From Nocardioides marmoriginsengisoli (lineage in GTDB: Bacteria; Actinomycetota; Actinomycetes; Propionibacteriales; Nocardioidaceae), in the NCBI RefSeq assembly GCF_003725695.1, contig NZ_RJSE01000006.1, positions 1 to 64,000 on the forward strand: DNA of 64,000 nucleotides, in the 5' to 3' direction. Below, in pieces: positions 36,650-44,601 of the stretch. Numbering within the stretch: position 1 is the first letter of the stretch; each line of letters opens with the position of its first letter. A model generated the notes under the pieces. That model was given only the letters and a program-made list of their open reading frames with translations, did not search any database and was not told the origin of the DNA. Position numbers and translations under genes: made by a program.

Positions 36650-39441
36650 TGCTGGTCCATCGAGAGCTCGCGGAGCGTACGCCGGTGCTGCTCCAGGGCG
36701 ACCAGCTCACCGAACATCCGGTTGTACTCCACCTGCTCCTCGATCGGGTTCGTGCGCTGCAGCTTCGACTTCACGTCGGCGATCCGGCGCGAGGCCGTCA
36801 GCTCCCGCAACCGGTGCACGTGATGCGCCGCGTACGCCGCGTCCGGCTCCTTGCTCGACGGGATCGCCTCCACGCTCAACGCGCTCAGCAGCGACTGGAC
36901 CCGCTCGTCCACGGTGTTGGCCTGCAGCCGCGACGCCCACAGCGCATCGGCCGCGCCCACTCCCCCGACCACGGTGACCACCGCCCAGACCGCCCGGTAC
37001 GCCGGGTGGGTGAAGTCGTCGCTGCTGACCTCCGTCACCGCCGGGGCGATCAGGTCCGGGTGCTGGATCACCAGCTTCAAGGTCTCCCGCTCCAAGGCGA
37101 TCCGCGAGTCGCGCGGATCCGGCAGGTCGGTGGCGACCTGGACCGGGGCTCCGCTGGGCTCGGCCTGCTGCGCCCGGTTGGCGGCGCGCCGTACCTCTCG
37201 CTGGACGTCGTTGGGGTCGATCCCGATCATCCCGGCGAGCTCGCGCGAGAACGCGTCCACCTTGGACCGGTCCCGGATCGCGGTGACCAGCTTGGCGGCC
37301 TCGCGCAGCGCGTCGACCCGGCCGTCGGCCCGGTCGAGGTCGTAGCGGCCGACCACGTTGCCGAGCACGAACCGGTAGAGCGGCACCCGCTGGGCGACCA
37401 GGTCGCGCACCGCAGCGTCGCCCTCCTGCAGCCGGAGGTCGCAGGGGTCCAACCCTGACTTCTCGATCGCGACGTAGGTCTGACCGGCGAAGTTCTGGTC
37501 GCCCTCGAACGCCCGCAGGGCCGCCTTCTGGCCGGCCTCGTCGCCGTCGAAGGTGAAGATCACCTCGCCGCGGAAGTCGTCGTGGTCCATCAGCAGCCGG
37601 CGGATCACCCGGCTGTGGTCGTCGCCGAACGCGGTGCCGCAGGTGGCGACGGCTGTCTTCACCCCGGCCAGGTGGCAGGCCATCACGTCGGTGTAGCCCT
37701 CGACGATGACAGCCTGGCTGGACTTGGCGATCTCCCGGCGGGCCAGGTCGATCCCGTAGAGCACATGGCTCTTCTTGTAGATCGGGGTCTCGGACGTGTT
37801 CAGGTACTTCGCGGCGATCCGGTCGTCCTCGAAGATCCGGCGCGCGCCGAACCCGACGACATCGCCGCTGGCGTCCCGGATCGGCCACATCAGCCGCCCC
37901 CGGAACCGGTCGTAGAGGCCCCGGTTGTTGTCCCCGGCAAGACCGCTGGTGACCAGCTCGTCGTCCTTGAAGCCGAGCGCGCGCAGGTGCTTGGTCAGCT
38001 CCTCTCCGCCGCGGGGTGAGAACCCGACCCCGAAGTGCTCGGCCGCGTCCTTGTCGAAGCCGCGGGTGCTCAGGAACTGACGCGCCTCCATGGCGTCCGG
38101 CGTGGCCAGGTTCTCCGCGTAGTACGCGGCGGCGAGCTTGTGCGCCTCCACCAACCGGGGTCGCTGCGGGCCGCCGGAATTGCGCGCCGGGCCCGGACCG
38201 TCCTCGTAGCGCAGCGGCACGCCGACCTTCTCGGCCAGCCGCTCGACCGTCTCCGTGAACGAGAGTCCGTCCATCTCCATCACGAACTTGATGACGTCGC
38301 CGCCGACCCCGCAACCGAAGCAGTTTCCGGTCAGGATGTTGTCAGCGAGCGTGAACGCATGACCGTCTTCGACCTCTGCGCAGAAGACCTCTTCAACGCG
38401 ATCCGTCGTCTCGACCGATTGGACGACCCAGCCGAGACGCGCGAACTTCTTCTCGTTCTCCTGGAATCGACGCCGGTGCTCGTCGAGGAGGAAGAACTCA
38501 TCAGTCACATCGGAATTGACGAGATGGACGCGGAACAAGTCCGTTTCGACACCGTGAATTCCCAAGCGGCGTTGCGAGGTGATCCCGTACGTCGCAATTC
38601 CCAGTCGTGTGCAGAGCAGACGAACGAACTCGAGGTTCTCCCGTGTGGCCGAGTTCAGGATCAGGGTTCCGTCAGCCGCAACACACCCGTCAGCAGCGAA
38701 GTACCCGGCAAGCCAGCCGTAGAGATACGGGTTGGACTCCTCCAGGCTCGGCAGGTCCTTGAAGAACCGCGGCAGGTGGTGCACGAGCAGGTTGTCACCC
38801 GAAGCGCTGGTCACGCTGTTGGGGAACCACTTGAGCATCGCCTCGTCCTTGGGCGGGCAGATGAGGGCCACCGAACCGCTCGCGTTTCGCGTGCCGTCTC
38901 CGTAGGTGAACCCGTGAGCGATCCCGAACGGCGAGGGAGTTGTCCGCCTGATCCCACTCCGCGGAAAGGTGTGCGCCAATCGATGACCAGGCTTCAGGTC
39001 CTTGGTGAGGACCTCGCGTCGGGGTGCACTCGTGCTGTCACTGCGGACGAACCACCGGTGCTCGTCGGTCGCGAAGATCTCCTTGACCTGACGATTCCGG
39101 GTCAGCGTGAGTTTCAGGAGCGGCTGGATTCCGTAGGACTTGAACGGCGCGTCTATCCAGGTGGCGTGCGCCCCCAGAATTCGGTGGGTTCCGCCTGCGA
39201 GCTCCCGGATCGGACGCACGCCGTCCCAAGTCATCACCTCGGTCTCACCGGCCAGGCAGTGGTACATGCCGCGCGCGGGCGTCACGTTGAAGCTCGGCGA
39301 CTTCTCGTCGTGGAAGGGACAGAGACCCTTCATGTTGCCGCCGCCGGCGTTGCGGAGGGTGACGTAGGCGCCGATCACGTCGTCGATGCGTGCCTTTTCG
39401 CGCACCGTCGCGATGTCTTCGTCTTTGATGCGGCCGGCCAC
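36646..39441 (-). CDS. dnaG: DNA primase DnaG, interrupted by an intein in its zinc finger
   Basis: 931 residues from GTG 39441 (start MAGRIKDEDIA as in other actinobacterial DnaG; the GTG 8 codons upstream is rejected). The zinc finger CPFH at residues 41-44 is cut after GMYH by a 312-residue intein (62-373); CFGC follows. The rest: catalytic TOPRIM domain with VEGYTDVMAC and FDGDEAGQKAALRA, then the DnaB-interacting C-terminus. Spliced length about 619 residues. It makes RNA primers for replication. Mature protein requires the protein-splicing step. Confidence 0.95.
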   Translation of the reverse strand: MAGRIKDEDIATVREKARIDDVIGAYVTLRNAGGGNMKGLCPFHDEKSPSFNVTPARGMYHCLAGETEVMTWDGVRPIRELAGGTHRILGAHATWIDAPFKSYGIQPLLKLTLTRNRQVKEIFATDEHRWFVRSDSTSAPRREVLTKDLKPGHRLAHTFPRSGIRRTTPSPFGIAHGFTYGDGTRNASGSVALICPPKDEAMLKWFPNSVTSASGDNLLVHHLPRFFKDLPSLEESNPYLYGWLAGYFAADGCVAADGTLILNSATRENLEFVRLLCTRLGIATYGITSQRRLGIHGVETDLFRVHLVNSDVTDEFFLLDEHRRRFQENEKKFARLGWVVQSVETTDRVEEVFCAEVEDGHAFTLADNILTGNCFGCGVGGDVIKFVMEMDGLSFTETVERLAEKVGVPLRYEDGPGPARNSGGPQRPRLVEAHKLAAAYYAENLATPDAMEARQFLSTRGFDKDAAEHFGVGFSPRGGEELTKHLRALGFKDDELVTSGLAGDNNRGLYDRFRGRLMWPIRDASGDVVGFGARRIFEDDRIAAKYLNTSETPIYKKSHVLYGIDLARREIAKSSQAVIVEGYTDVMACHLAGVKTAVATCGTAFGDDHSRVIRRLLMDHDDFRGEVIFTFDGDEAGQKAALRAFEGDQNFAGQTYVAIEKSGLDPCDLRLQEGDAAVRDLVAQRVPLYRFVLGNVVGRYDLDRADGRVDALREAAKLVTAIRDRSKVDAFSRELAGMIGIDPNDVQREVRRAANRAQQAEPSGAPVQVATDLPDPRDSRIALERETLKLVIQHPDLIAPAVTEVSSDDFTHPAYRAVWAVVTVVGGVGAADALWASRLQANTVDERVQSLLSALSVEAIPSSKEPDAAYAAHHVHRLRELTASRRIADVKSKLQRTNPIEEQVEYNRMFGELVALEQHRRTLRELSMDQQ
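38323..39258 (-). other. DnaG intein (with LAGLIDADG endonuclease)
   Basis: Residues 62-373 of the precursor. It starts CLAGETEVMTWDG (block A), has a DEHRWF block-B-like His, a GWLAGYFAADG LAGLIDADG block, block F (EEVFCAEVEDGHAFTLADN) and ends ILTGN before Cys 374. The first residue is Cys and the +1 residue is Cys, the chemistry of a class 1 intein. The residue before the final Asn is Gly, not the usual His. Base composition looks poorer in GC than the surrounding exteins. Confidence 0.9.
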
Positions 39442-39478
39442 GCGATCGATCCTACTGTTCAGCACCCACTGCCGGTTC

Positions 39479-39484
39479 TACAGT
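39479..39484 (+). promoter_or_regulatory. -10 element of the L7/L12-like gene (leaderless)
   Basis: TACAGT lies six bases before ATG 39491. It is divergent from dnaG, whose GTG at 39441 has AGGA eight bases upstream. Confidence 0.4.
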
Positions 39485-39490
39485 CGAGAC

Positions 39491-39763
39491 ATGGACGATG
39501 TCGACGTACGGCTCGCGGTGCACGACCTCCAGCAGCGGGTTGCCGCGCTGGAAGCCCAGATCGCGGCGTTCACCGGGATGCCGGTCCCGACTCCCTCGGT
39601 GCCCTCGGCACCTCCTGGCGGCCCGGAGACGGATCCCGAGGTGCTGGAGATGCTGCGCTCCGGCAACGAGATCGGCGCGATCAAGGCTTGGCGTGAGCGA
39701 ACCGGGCTGGGGCTCGCCGAGGCGAAGTTCGCCGTCGACCAGGCCCGGGCCAAGCTCACGTGA
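39491..39763 (+). CDS. Ribosomal L7/L12 C-terminal-domain-like small protein
   Basis: 90 residues. The N-terminal helix (VRLAVHDLQQRVAALEAQIAAF) is a coiled coil. After a Pro-rich linker the C-terminal 40 residues (EVLEMLRSGNEIGAIKAWRERTGLGLAEAKFAVD) match the L7/L12 C-terminal fold. It is not ribosomal L7/L12 itself; such proteins are common in Actinomycetota. The stop overlaps the next GTG by 4 nt. Confidence 0.75.
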   Translation: MDDVDVRLAVHDLQQRVAALEAQIAAFTGMPVPTPSVPSAPPGGPETDPEVLEMLRSGNEIGAIKAWRERTGLGLAEAKFAVDQARAKLT

Positions 39764-40134
39764 CGACGGTCAGGGAGGTCCAGGTCACCTTCGACTGCGC
39801 GGATCCCGAGCGCGTCGCCCGCTTCTGGTGCGAGGTGCTCGGGTACGTCCTCCCACCCGACTTCGCCGCGGCCTGCGTGGATCCGACGGGCGTGGGTCCG
39901 CGGCTGTACTTCCAGCGCGTCCCCGAGGGGAAGGTCGTCAAGAACCGGGTGCACCTCGACGTCCGGGTCGGCACCGGACTGGTGGGCCCCGAACGGGTGG
40001 CGGTGCTGGAGGCCGAGTGCGCGCGCCTGGTCGCCCTCGGTGCGGTCCGCCTGCAGCTGTTGGAGGCCGACGAGGAGAACGAGTCCTGCCTGCTGATGCA
40101 GGACGTCGAGGGCAACGAGTTCTGCCTCGACTGA
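39760..40134 (+). CDS. VOC/glyoxalase-like domain protein
   Basis: 124 residues. The beta-alpha-beta-beta-beta topology starts VQVTFDCADPERVARFWCEVLGY and has RLYFQRVPE, KNRVHLDVRV and QDVEGNEFCLD. These are the fingerprint of the glyoxalase-like VOC superfamily. Catalytic metal ligands (His of NRVHLD and Glu of EGNEF) are present. Substrate unknown. GTG 39760 is inside the preceding stop, implying coupled expression. Confidence 0.85.
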   Translation: MTTVREVQVTFDCADPERVARFWCEVLGYVLPPDFAAACVDPTGVGPRLYFQRVPEGKVVKNRVHLDVRVGTGLVGPERVAVLEAECARLVALGAVRLQLLEADEENESCLLMQDVEGNEFCLD

Positions 40135-40201
40135 GCACCCCGATGTGTACGACGCACCAGAACGGGTAGGGGACGGGTAACGACCAGGAAGGGAGTCGCC
40201 C

Positions 40202-40450
40202 GTGAACACCACGACCACAGGTCTCGGAGCCCAGATCGCCGAGCAACGTGATCGGCTGACCGAGACCGTCAGCGCGCTCACCGACAAGCTAGACGCCCAG
40301 GAGATCGCCGGGACGCTCAAGGAGCACGCCAGCGCCGGCGCCGAGGACCTCCGAGACACCGCGAACGACGCCAAGGGCCGCAAGGGCCTGATCGTCGGCG
40401 CCGTCGCCGCGCTGATCGGGCTGATCCTGATCCGCCGCCTTCTCGGCTGA
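40202..40450 (+). CDS. DUF3618 membrane-associated protein
   Basis: 82 residues. An amphipathic N-terminal helix (GAQIAEQRDRLTETVSALTDKLD) is followed by a charged linker and a C-terminal transmembrane helix (LIVGAVAALIGLILIRRLLG). This is the DUF3618 layout. GTG 40202 follows GGAAGGGAG. It pairs with the YtxH-like gene 10 bases downstream. Confidence 0.8.
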   Translation: MNTTTTGLGAQIAEQRDRLTETVSALTDKLDAQEIAGTLKEHASAGAEDLRDTANDAKGRKGLIVGAVAALIGLILIRRLLG

Positions 40451-40460
40451 GGAGGTCCGG

Positions 40461-40724
40461 ATGATCAGGAAGGCGATCGCGCTGACCTCGTTCGCCGCCG
40501 GCTACGTGCTCGGGGCGCACGCCGGGCGAGAACGCTACGAGCAGATCCGCGCTCTCGTGCTCGGGATCAAGAACGACCCGCACGTCCAGCAGCTCGCCGG
40601 GGAGGCTGCCGGGTTCGCGAAGCAGCAGGGCTCGGCGCTTGCCGACAAGGTGACGCCCGGCGACCACACCGCCACCGCTGCGTTCGAAGCGATGACGAAC
40701 CCGTTCCAGCGCGCAACACCCTAG
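40461..40724 (+). CDS. YtxH-like protein
   Basis: 87 residues. The N-terminal membrane helix (KAIALTSFAAGYVLGAHAG) is followed by the ERYEQIRAL motif seen in YtxH-like or phage-shock-type envelope proteins and by a helical tail. ATG 40461; GGAGG upstream. Its stop codon TAG at 40722-40724 shares CTAG with the convergent dgt stop. Confidence 0.75.
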   Translation: MIRKAIALTSFAAGYVLGAHAGRERYEQIRALVLGIKNDPHVQQLAGEAAGFAKQQGSALADKVTPGDHTATAAFEAMTNPFQRATP

Positions 40725-41968
40725 GAGGAACGGCAGAGCCGCTGGTGCCAGGTGACGGCGCTGGCGTCGGTGAGCGACGCGATCTGGTCGACCACCACGC
40801 GGATCCGGGCGGCATCGTCGGCCGCCGCCGCGTAGTCCTCGTGGAGGCTGGGGTCGAGGTCTGCCCCCTCCGAGGCGACCAGCGCCGCGAACAGCTCTTC
40901 GATCAGCGTGCGCTGGCGCTCCATCACGGCCCGGCGTTCGGGTGAGCGCATGACGTAGTGCGCCGCGATCCCCTTGAGGACCGCGATCTCGTCACCGGTC
41001 TTCTCCGGCACGACCAGGCTCGCCGCGTAGCGCGCGAGCGGCTCCTCGCCGTACCGGGCGCGGGTGGCCGTGTGCACGCTGCCGCAGAAGACGCCGATCA
41101 GGTCGCTGGTCAGGTTCTTCAGCTGGGAGAGCGCCGCCCGGGTCCCGTCGTAGCCACGATCCGACCAGGTCCCCACGGCGCGCACCCGTGCGAGCGCGGC
41201 GGCGAGCCGGTCATCGCCGGCATCGGGCAGGTACCAGTCGCGCACCGTCTCCCAGACCCCGGTGAGCTCGCTGCGCGACTCCAGGACCGCCAGATCGATG
41301 TGCCCGCCGACGATCCCGTCCTCGAGGTCGTGCACGGAGTAGGCCACGTCGTCGGCGAAGTCCATCACCTCGGCCTCCAGGCAGCGGCGACCTTCGGGCG
41401 CGTCCTGGCGCATCCATCCGAACACCGGCTGGTCGTCGGCGTAGGCACCGAACTTGCCCCCGCCGGCGGGGCGCGGCCACGGGTACTTGGTGCACGCGTC
41501 CAGCGTCGCCCGGGTCAGGTTGAGCCCGATCGAACGCCCGTTGGCATCGACCGACTTGGCCTCCAGCCGGGTCAGGATCCGCAACGTCTGAGCGTTCCCC
41601 TCGAACCCGCCGCACTCCGCGGCCAGCCGGTCCAGGACCTGCTCGCCGTTGTGGCCGAACGGCGGGTGCCCCAGGTCGTGGGCGAGGGCGGCCGTCTCGG
41701 CCAGATCGGGGTGGCAGCCGAGCGGGTGCGCGAGGTCGCGGGCGACCTGGGCCACCTCCAGGCTGTGGGTCAGCCGGTTGCGGACGAAGTCGTCGGCCTG
41801 GGGTCCGAGCACCTGGGTCTTGGCGGCCAGCCGGCGCAACGAGGCCGAGTGCACCACCCGGGCCCGGTCGCGCTCAAACGGGGTGCGCACCGGGGCGGGA
41901 ACGCGCTTCGCCGGTTCCTCGACGAGTCGGGCGCGCGCGGCGTCGTCGTACAGGTCGTCCCAGATCAC
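40721..41968 (-). CDS. dgt: Deoxyguanosinetriphosphate triphosphohydrolase (dGTPase-like)
   Basis: 415 residues. The HD motif set is RLTHSLEV, AHDLGHPPFGHNGE and MDFADDVAYSVHDLED, with binding of a metal pair. This is the dGTPase/SAMHD-like family, which hydrolyses dNTPs to nucleoside and tripolyphosphate. GTG 41968 is the start. A 24-bp repeat overlaps this start. The end converges with the YtxH-like gene, sharing the palindrome CTAG as both stop codons. Confidence 0.93.
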   Translation of the reverse strand: MIWDDLYDDAARARLVEEPAKRVPAPVRTPFERDRARVVHSASLRRLAAKTQVLGPQADDFVRNRLTHSLEVAQVARDLAHPLGCHPDLAETAALAHDLGHPPFGHNGEQVLDRLAAECGGFEGNAQTLRILTRLEAKSVDANGRSIGLNLTRATLDACTKYPWPRPAGGGKFGAYADDQPVFGWMRQDAPEGRRCLEAEVMDFADDVAYSVHDLEDGIVGGHIDLAVLESRSELTGVWETVRDWYLPDAGDDRLAAALARVRAVGTWSDRGYDGTRAALSQLKNLTSDLIGVFCGSVHTATRARYGEEPLARYAASLVVPEKTGDEIAVLKGIAAHYVMRSPERRAVMERQRTLIEELFAALVASEGADLDPSLHEDYAAAADDAARIRVVVDQIASLTDASAVTWHQRLCRSS

Positions 41969-42064
41969 GAGTCGAGGCTATCGAGTACCCGAGCTTGCTC
42001 GAGGTCGAGTGGCCGAGAACTCGTTGACGAGCGAAGCGAGGATCACGAGTCGAGGCTATCGAGT
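41963..42064. repeat. 24-bp direct repeat around the dgt start
   Basis: The 24-mer at 41963-41986 (starting GATCACGAGTCGAGG, ending TATCGAGT) recurs exactly at 42041-42064, 78 bp apart. The first copy includes the GTG of dgt (41968); the second ends 8 bases from the response-regulator stop. The spacer contains further TCGAG/CTCGA motifs. Confidence 0.75.
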
Positions 42065-42071
42065 GCTGCCG

Positions 42072-42680
42072 TCACAACCAGCCGTTCTCGGTCGCGATCA
42101 GCACCGCCTCAGCCCGGTTGCCGGCGCCGGTCTTGCCGATCGCGGCCGACAGGTGGTTGCGGACGGTCCCCTCGGAGAGGAACAGTTTGCCGGCGATCGC
42201 GGCGACCGACGAGCCGTCCTGCGCCGCCTGCAGCACCTCGGTCTCGCGAGCCGTCAGTGGCGACTCCCCCGCGATCAGGCTGTCGGTGGCCAGGGCCGGG
42301 TCCACCACGCGCAGACCCGCGTGCACCCGCCGTACGGCGTCCGCGAGCTCGGCCGCCGGGGTGTCCTTGACGACGAAGCCGGAGACGCCGGCCTGCAGCG
42401 ACCGGCGGAGGAATCCCGGTCGGCCGAACGTGGTGACGATCAGCACCTGCACCTCGGGGCACCGCTCGCGCACCAGCGCCGCGGCCGCGATCCCGTCCAG
42501 CCCGGGCATCTCCACGTCGAGCAGGGCCACGTCCGGACGGTGCTCCAGTACGGCGGCCAGCACCTCGTCCCCGCGACCGACCTCGGCCACCACCTCGAGG
42601 TCGGGCTCCAGCGCGAGCAGGGCCGAGAGGGCCCCGCGGACCAGCGCCTGGTCGTCGGCGAGCAGGATCCGGATCGTCAT
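42072..42680 (-). CDS. LuxR/NarL-type response regulator
   Basis: 202 residues from ATG 42680. The receiver domain has ILLADDQALVR (acidic pocket), ALLDVEMPGLDG with the phosphorylated Asp (about 54) and a conserved VVKD. The C-terminal HTH runs PLTARETEVLQ ... GTVRNHLSAAIGKTGAGNRAEAV. This is the DesR-like group. The start overlaps the histidine kinase stop by one base (TGATG), so they form one operon. It probably controls the neighbouring ABC transporter (inference). Confidence 0.9.
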   Translation of the reverse strand: MTIRILLADDQALVRGALSALLALEPDLEVVAEVGRGDEVLAAVLEHRPDVALLDVEMPGLDGIAAAALVRERCPEVQVLIVTTFGRPGFLRRSLQAGVSGFVVKDTPAAELADAVRRVHAGLRVVDPALATDSLIAGESPLTARETEVLQAAQDGSSVAAIAGKLFLSEGTVRNHLSAAIGKTGAGNRAEAVLIATENGWL

Positions 42681-43798
42681 CAAGGCACCGCCACGCTGAG
42701 CGAGAAGCCGGGGTCCAGCGCCTTGGTCACGACCACGCCGTCGTGGGCGGCCGCCCGCTCGCGCAGGCCGGTCAGCCCGTTGCCGGGGGCGGACGTCCCG
42801 GGACCCACGCCGTCGTCGGCGACCTCGACGCTGGTCGGGGTCAGCCGGACCGTGCAGGTGCGGGCGCGGCTGTGCCGGATCACGTTGGTGACCCCTTCGC
42901 GGATCGTCCACGCGAAGAGCTCGCGGACCGACGAGGGCACGTCCTCCGTCGAATTCGGCAGGTCCGCCTCGATCTCGGCGGCCTGGAGCGCCGTCCGCGC
43001 CCGGGCTACCTCACCGGGCAGGGTCAGCTCGCGGTACCCCTCCACCGCTCGCCGTACGTCGGCCAGCGCGTCCCGGGAGAGCCGCTCCAGGTCGGCGACC
43101 TCCGCCTTCGCCCGGTCCAGGTCGACGCCGATCAGCTTCTGGGCCAGCTCGGCCTTCACAGTGATCACGGTCAGCGAGTGGCCGAGGATGTCGTGCAGGT
43201 CGCGGGCGAACCGGTTGCGTTCCTCGTCGAGCGCCAGCCGGGCGTTCTCCTCGCGGACGGCCAGCACCTCGGTGCTGCGGTTGATCGCCTGCGAGATCCC
43301 CCAGATCGCCAGGCCCGCAGCCAGGATCCCGAACAGGATGCCGCGGTCCTGGTGCCAGCCGTCCACCACCAGCGTCGCCGCATAGGTCGTGGCCGCGATC
43401 AGCACCGTGACCAGCCAGGCCCACCCGCTCGTCAGGCAGATCATGCTGGTGACCGCGAGGTAGACCGCGGTCGCGGTCCCGGACTGGCCGACGGCCGCGC
43501 AGATCACCGCCCCGAGGACGACCTCGACCGCGAGCGCGAGGATGCCGACGGCCGGGTTCGGCGAGATCCGGAAGGGCGCGCCCTCCGGCCGGTTCAGCCG
43601 GAGCATCAGGAACGCGGCCGCGTAGACGCCGGCGAAGGCGACGGTGGCGACGATCCCGACCCAGCCGCTGACCGTGTCGCGCTGCTCCCAGCCGGCCTCC
43701 AGCGGGTTGAGCAGGTAGAAGAGCCAGACCAGCGCCATCACCGCACCCCACCGACGCGGACCTCCCGGGGAGTCCACGTCGATGCGGTTCGATGTCAT
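42680..43798 (-). CDS. DesK-like sensor histidine kinase
   Basis: 372 residues from ATG 43798. Several membrane helices fill about residues 15-160. The dimerisation/His box is RNRFARDLHDILGHSLTVITVKAEL, with His in DLHD. The ATPase domain has REGVTNVIRHSRA and DDGVGPG. It senses membrane or envelope state and phosphorylates the regulator. The reading frame upstream to 44017 overlaps the permease gene and is not used. Confidence 0.9.
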   Translation of the reverse strand: MTSNRIDVDSPGGPRRWGAVMALVWLFYLLNPLEAGWEQRDTVSGWVGIVATVAFAGVYAAAFLMLRLNRPEGAPFRISPNPAVGILALAVEVVLGAVICAAVGQSGTATAVYLAVTSMICLTSGWAWLVTVLIAATTYAATLVVDGWHQDRGILFGILAAGLAIWGISQAINRSTEVLAVREENARLALDEERNRFARDLHDILGHSLTVITVKAELAQKLIGVDLDRAKAEVADLERLSRDALADVRRAVEGYRELTLPGEVARARTALQAAEIEADLPNSTEDVPSSVRELFAWTIREGVTNVIRHSRARTCTVRLTPTSVEVADDGVGPGTSAPGNGLTGLRERAAAHDGVVVTKALDPGFSLSVAVP

Positions 43799-43818
43799 GG
43801 TCGTCACGGTAGTGGCGC

Positions 43819-44601
43819 TCAGACCCGCGCGGTGTCCTTGCTCATCCGCCACGCCGCTCCGCCGACGAAGACGACCAGCCAGAAGAGCAGGTTGAGCACC
43901 CAGACCAGGTGCGGCGCGCCGCCGTACAGGGGCCAGCGGGCAAGGTAGGCCAGGCCGTAGATGGGGGTGCACGCGGAGATGTGGCCCAGCACCGTGCCCG
44001 GCTCGATCGGGAACCACAACCCGCCGAGGGCGGCCAGGCCGGCGAGGACCGGTCCGAGCACCTGCATCACGTTCTCGCTCGGCAGCAGGTAGCCCATGAA
44101 GAGGCCGAAGGCGCTGAACACGATCGACCCGAGCCAGGCGATCAGGCCGGCGGCGATCCAGACGTGGGTGGGCATCTCGGCCTTGCCGTTGATCACGCCG
44201 ACGACGTTCACCGCCAGCACCGAGGCGAGTCCCAGGAGCAACGAGACCAGTGCCTTCGTGAGGATGTAGGCGACCGGCGAGAGCGGGGTCAGCCGGAGCT
44301 GCCGGGACCAGCCCAGGGCGCGCTCGTTGGCCACCATCGCGCCGCCGCTGGTCGCCGCCAGCACGGCACCGTACGCCGCCATGCTGATCAGGATGTACGC
44401 CGAGACGTTGCCCGAGCCCTCCCGGTCGTTGGCGTAGGACGCGTTGGACCCGATGATCAGGTAGAGCAGCACCGGCATGATCAGCGTGAAGATGATCGTG
44501 CGCCGGTTGCGCAGCAGCCGCCGCAGCTCGATGGTCAGCACGGTGACGTTGAATCCGCCCAGCGGCGGCACCCTCCGGGCCGTGGGGTCGAGAACGCTCA
44601 C
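43819..44601 (-). CDS. ABC-2 type exporter permease
   Basis: 260 residues starting GTG 44601 in the ATPase stop (GTGA). Six predicted membrane helices: IIFTLIMPVLLYLIIGS, AYILISMAAYGAVLAAT, ILTKALVSLLLGLASVLAVNVVG, WIAAGLIAWLGSIVFSAFGLFMGYLL and two more. This matches DrrB/YadH-like permeases of drug or lipid exporters. It works with the ATPase upstream. The kinase gene starts 20 bases downstream. Confidence 0.88.
   Translation of the reverse strand: MSVLDPTARRVPPLGGFNVTVLTIELRRLLRNRRTIIFTLIMPVLLYLIIGSNASYANDREGSGNVSAYILISMAAYGAVLAATSGGAMVANERALGWSRQLRLTPLSPVAYILTKALVSLLLGLASVLAVNVVGVINGKAEMPTHVWIAAGLIAWLGSIVFSAFGLFMGYLLPSENVMQVLGPVLAGLAALGGLWFPIEPGTVLGHISACTPIYGLAYLARWPLYGGAPHLVWVLNLLFWLVVFVGGAAWRMSKDTARV

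Noticed and set aside
38035-39696. Plus-strand ORF (553 aa) opposite dnaG and its intein
   Set aside because: Antisense shadow of the intein-containing gene; composition lacks domain signatures.
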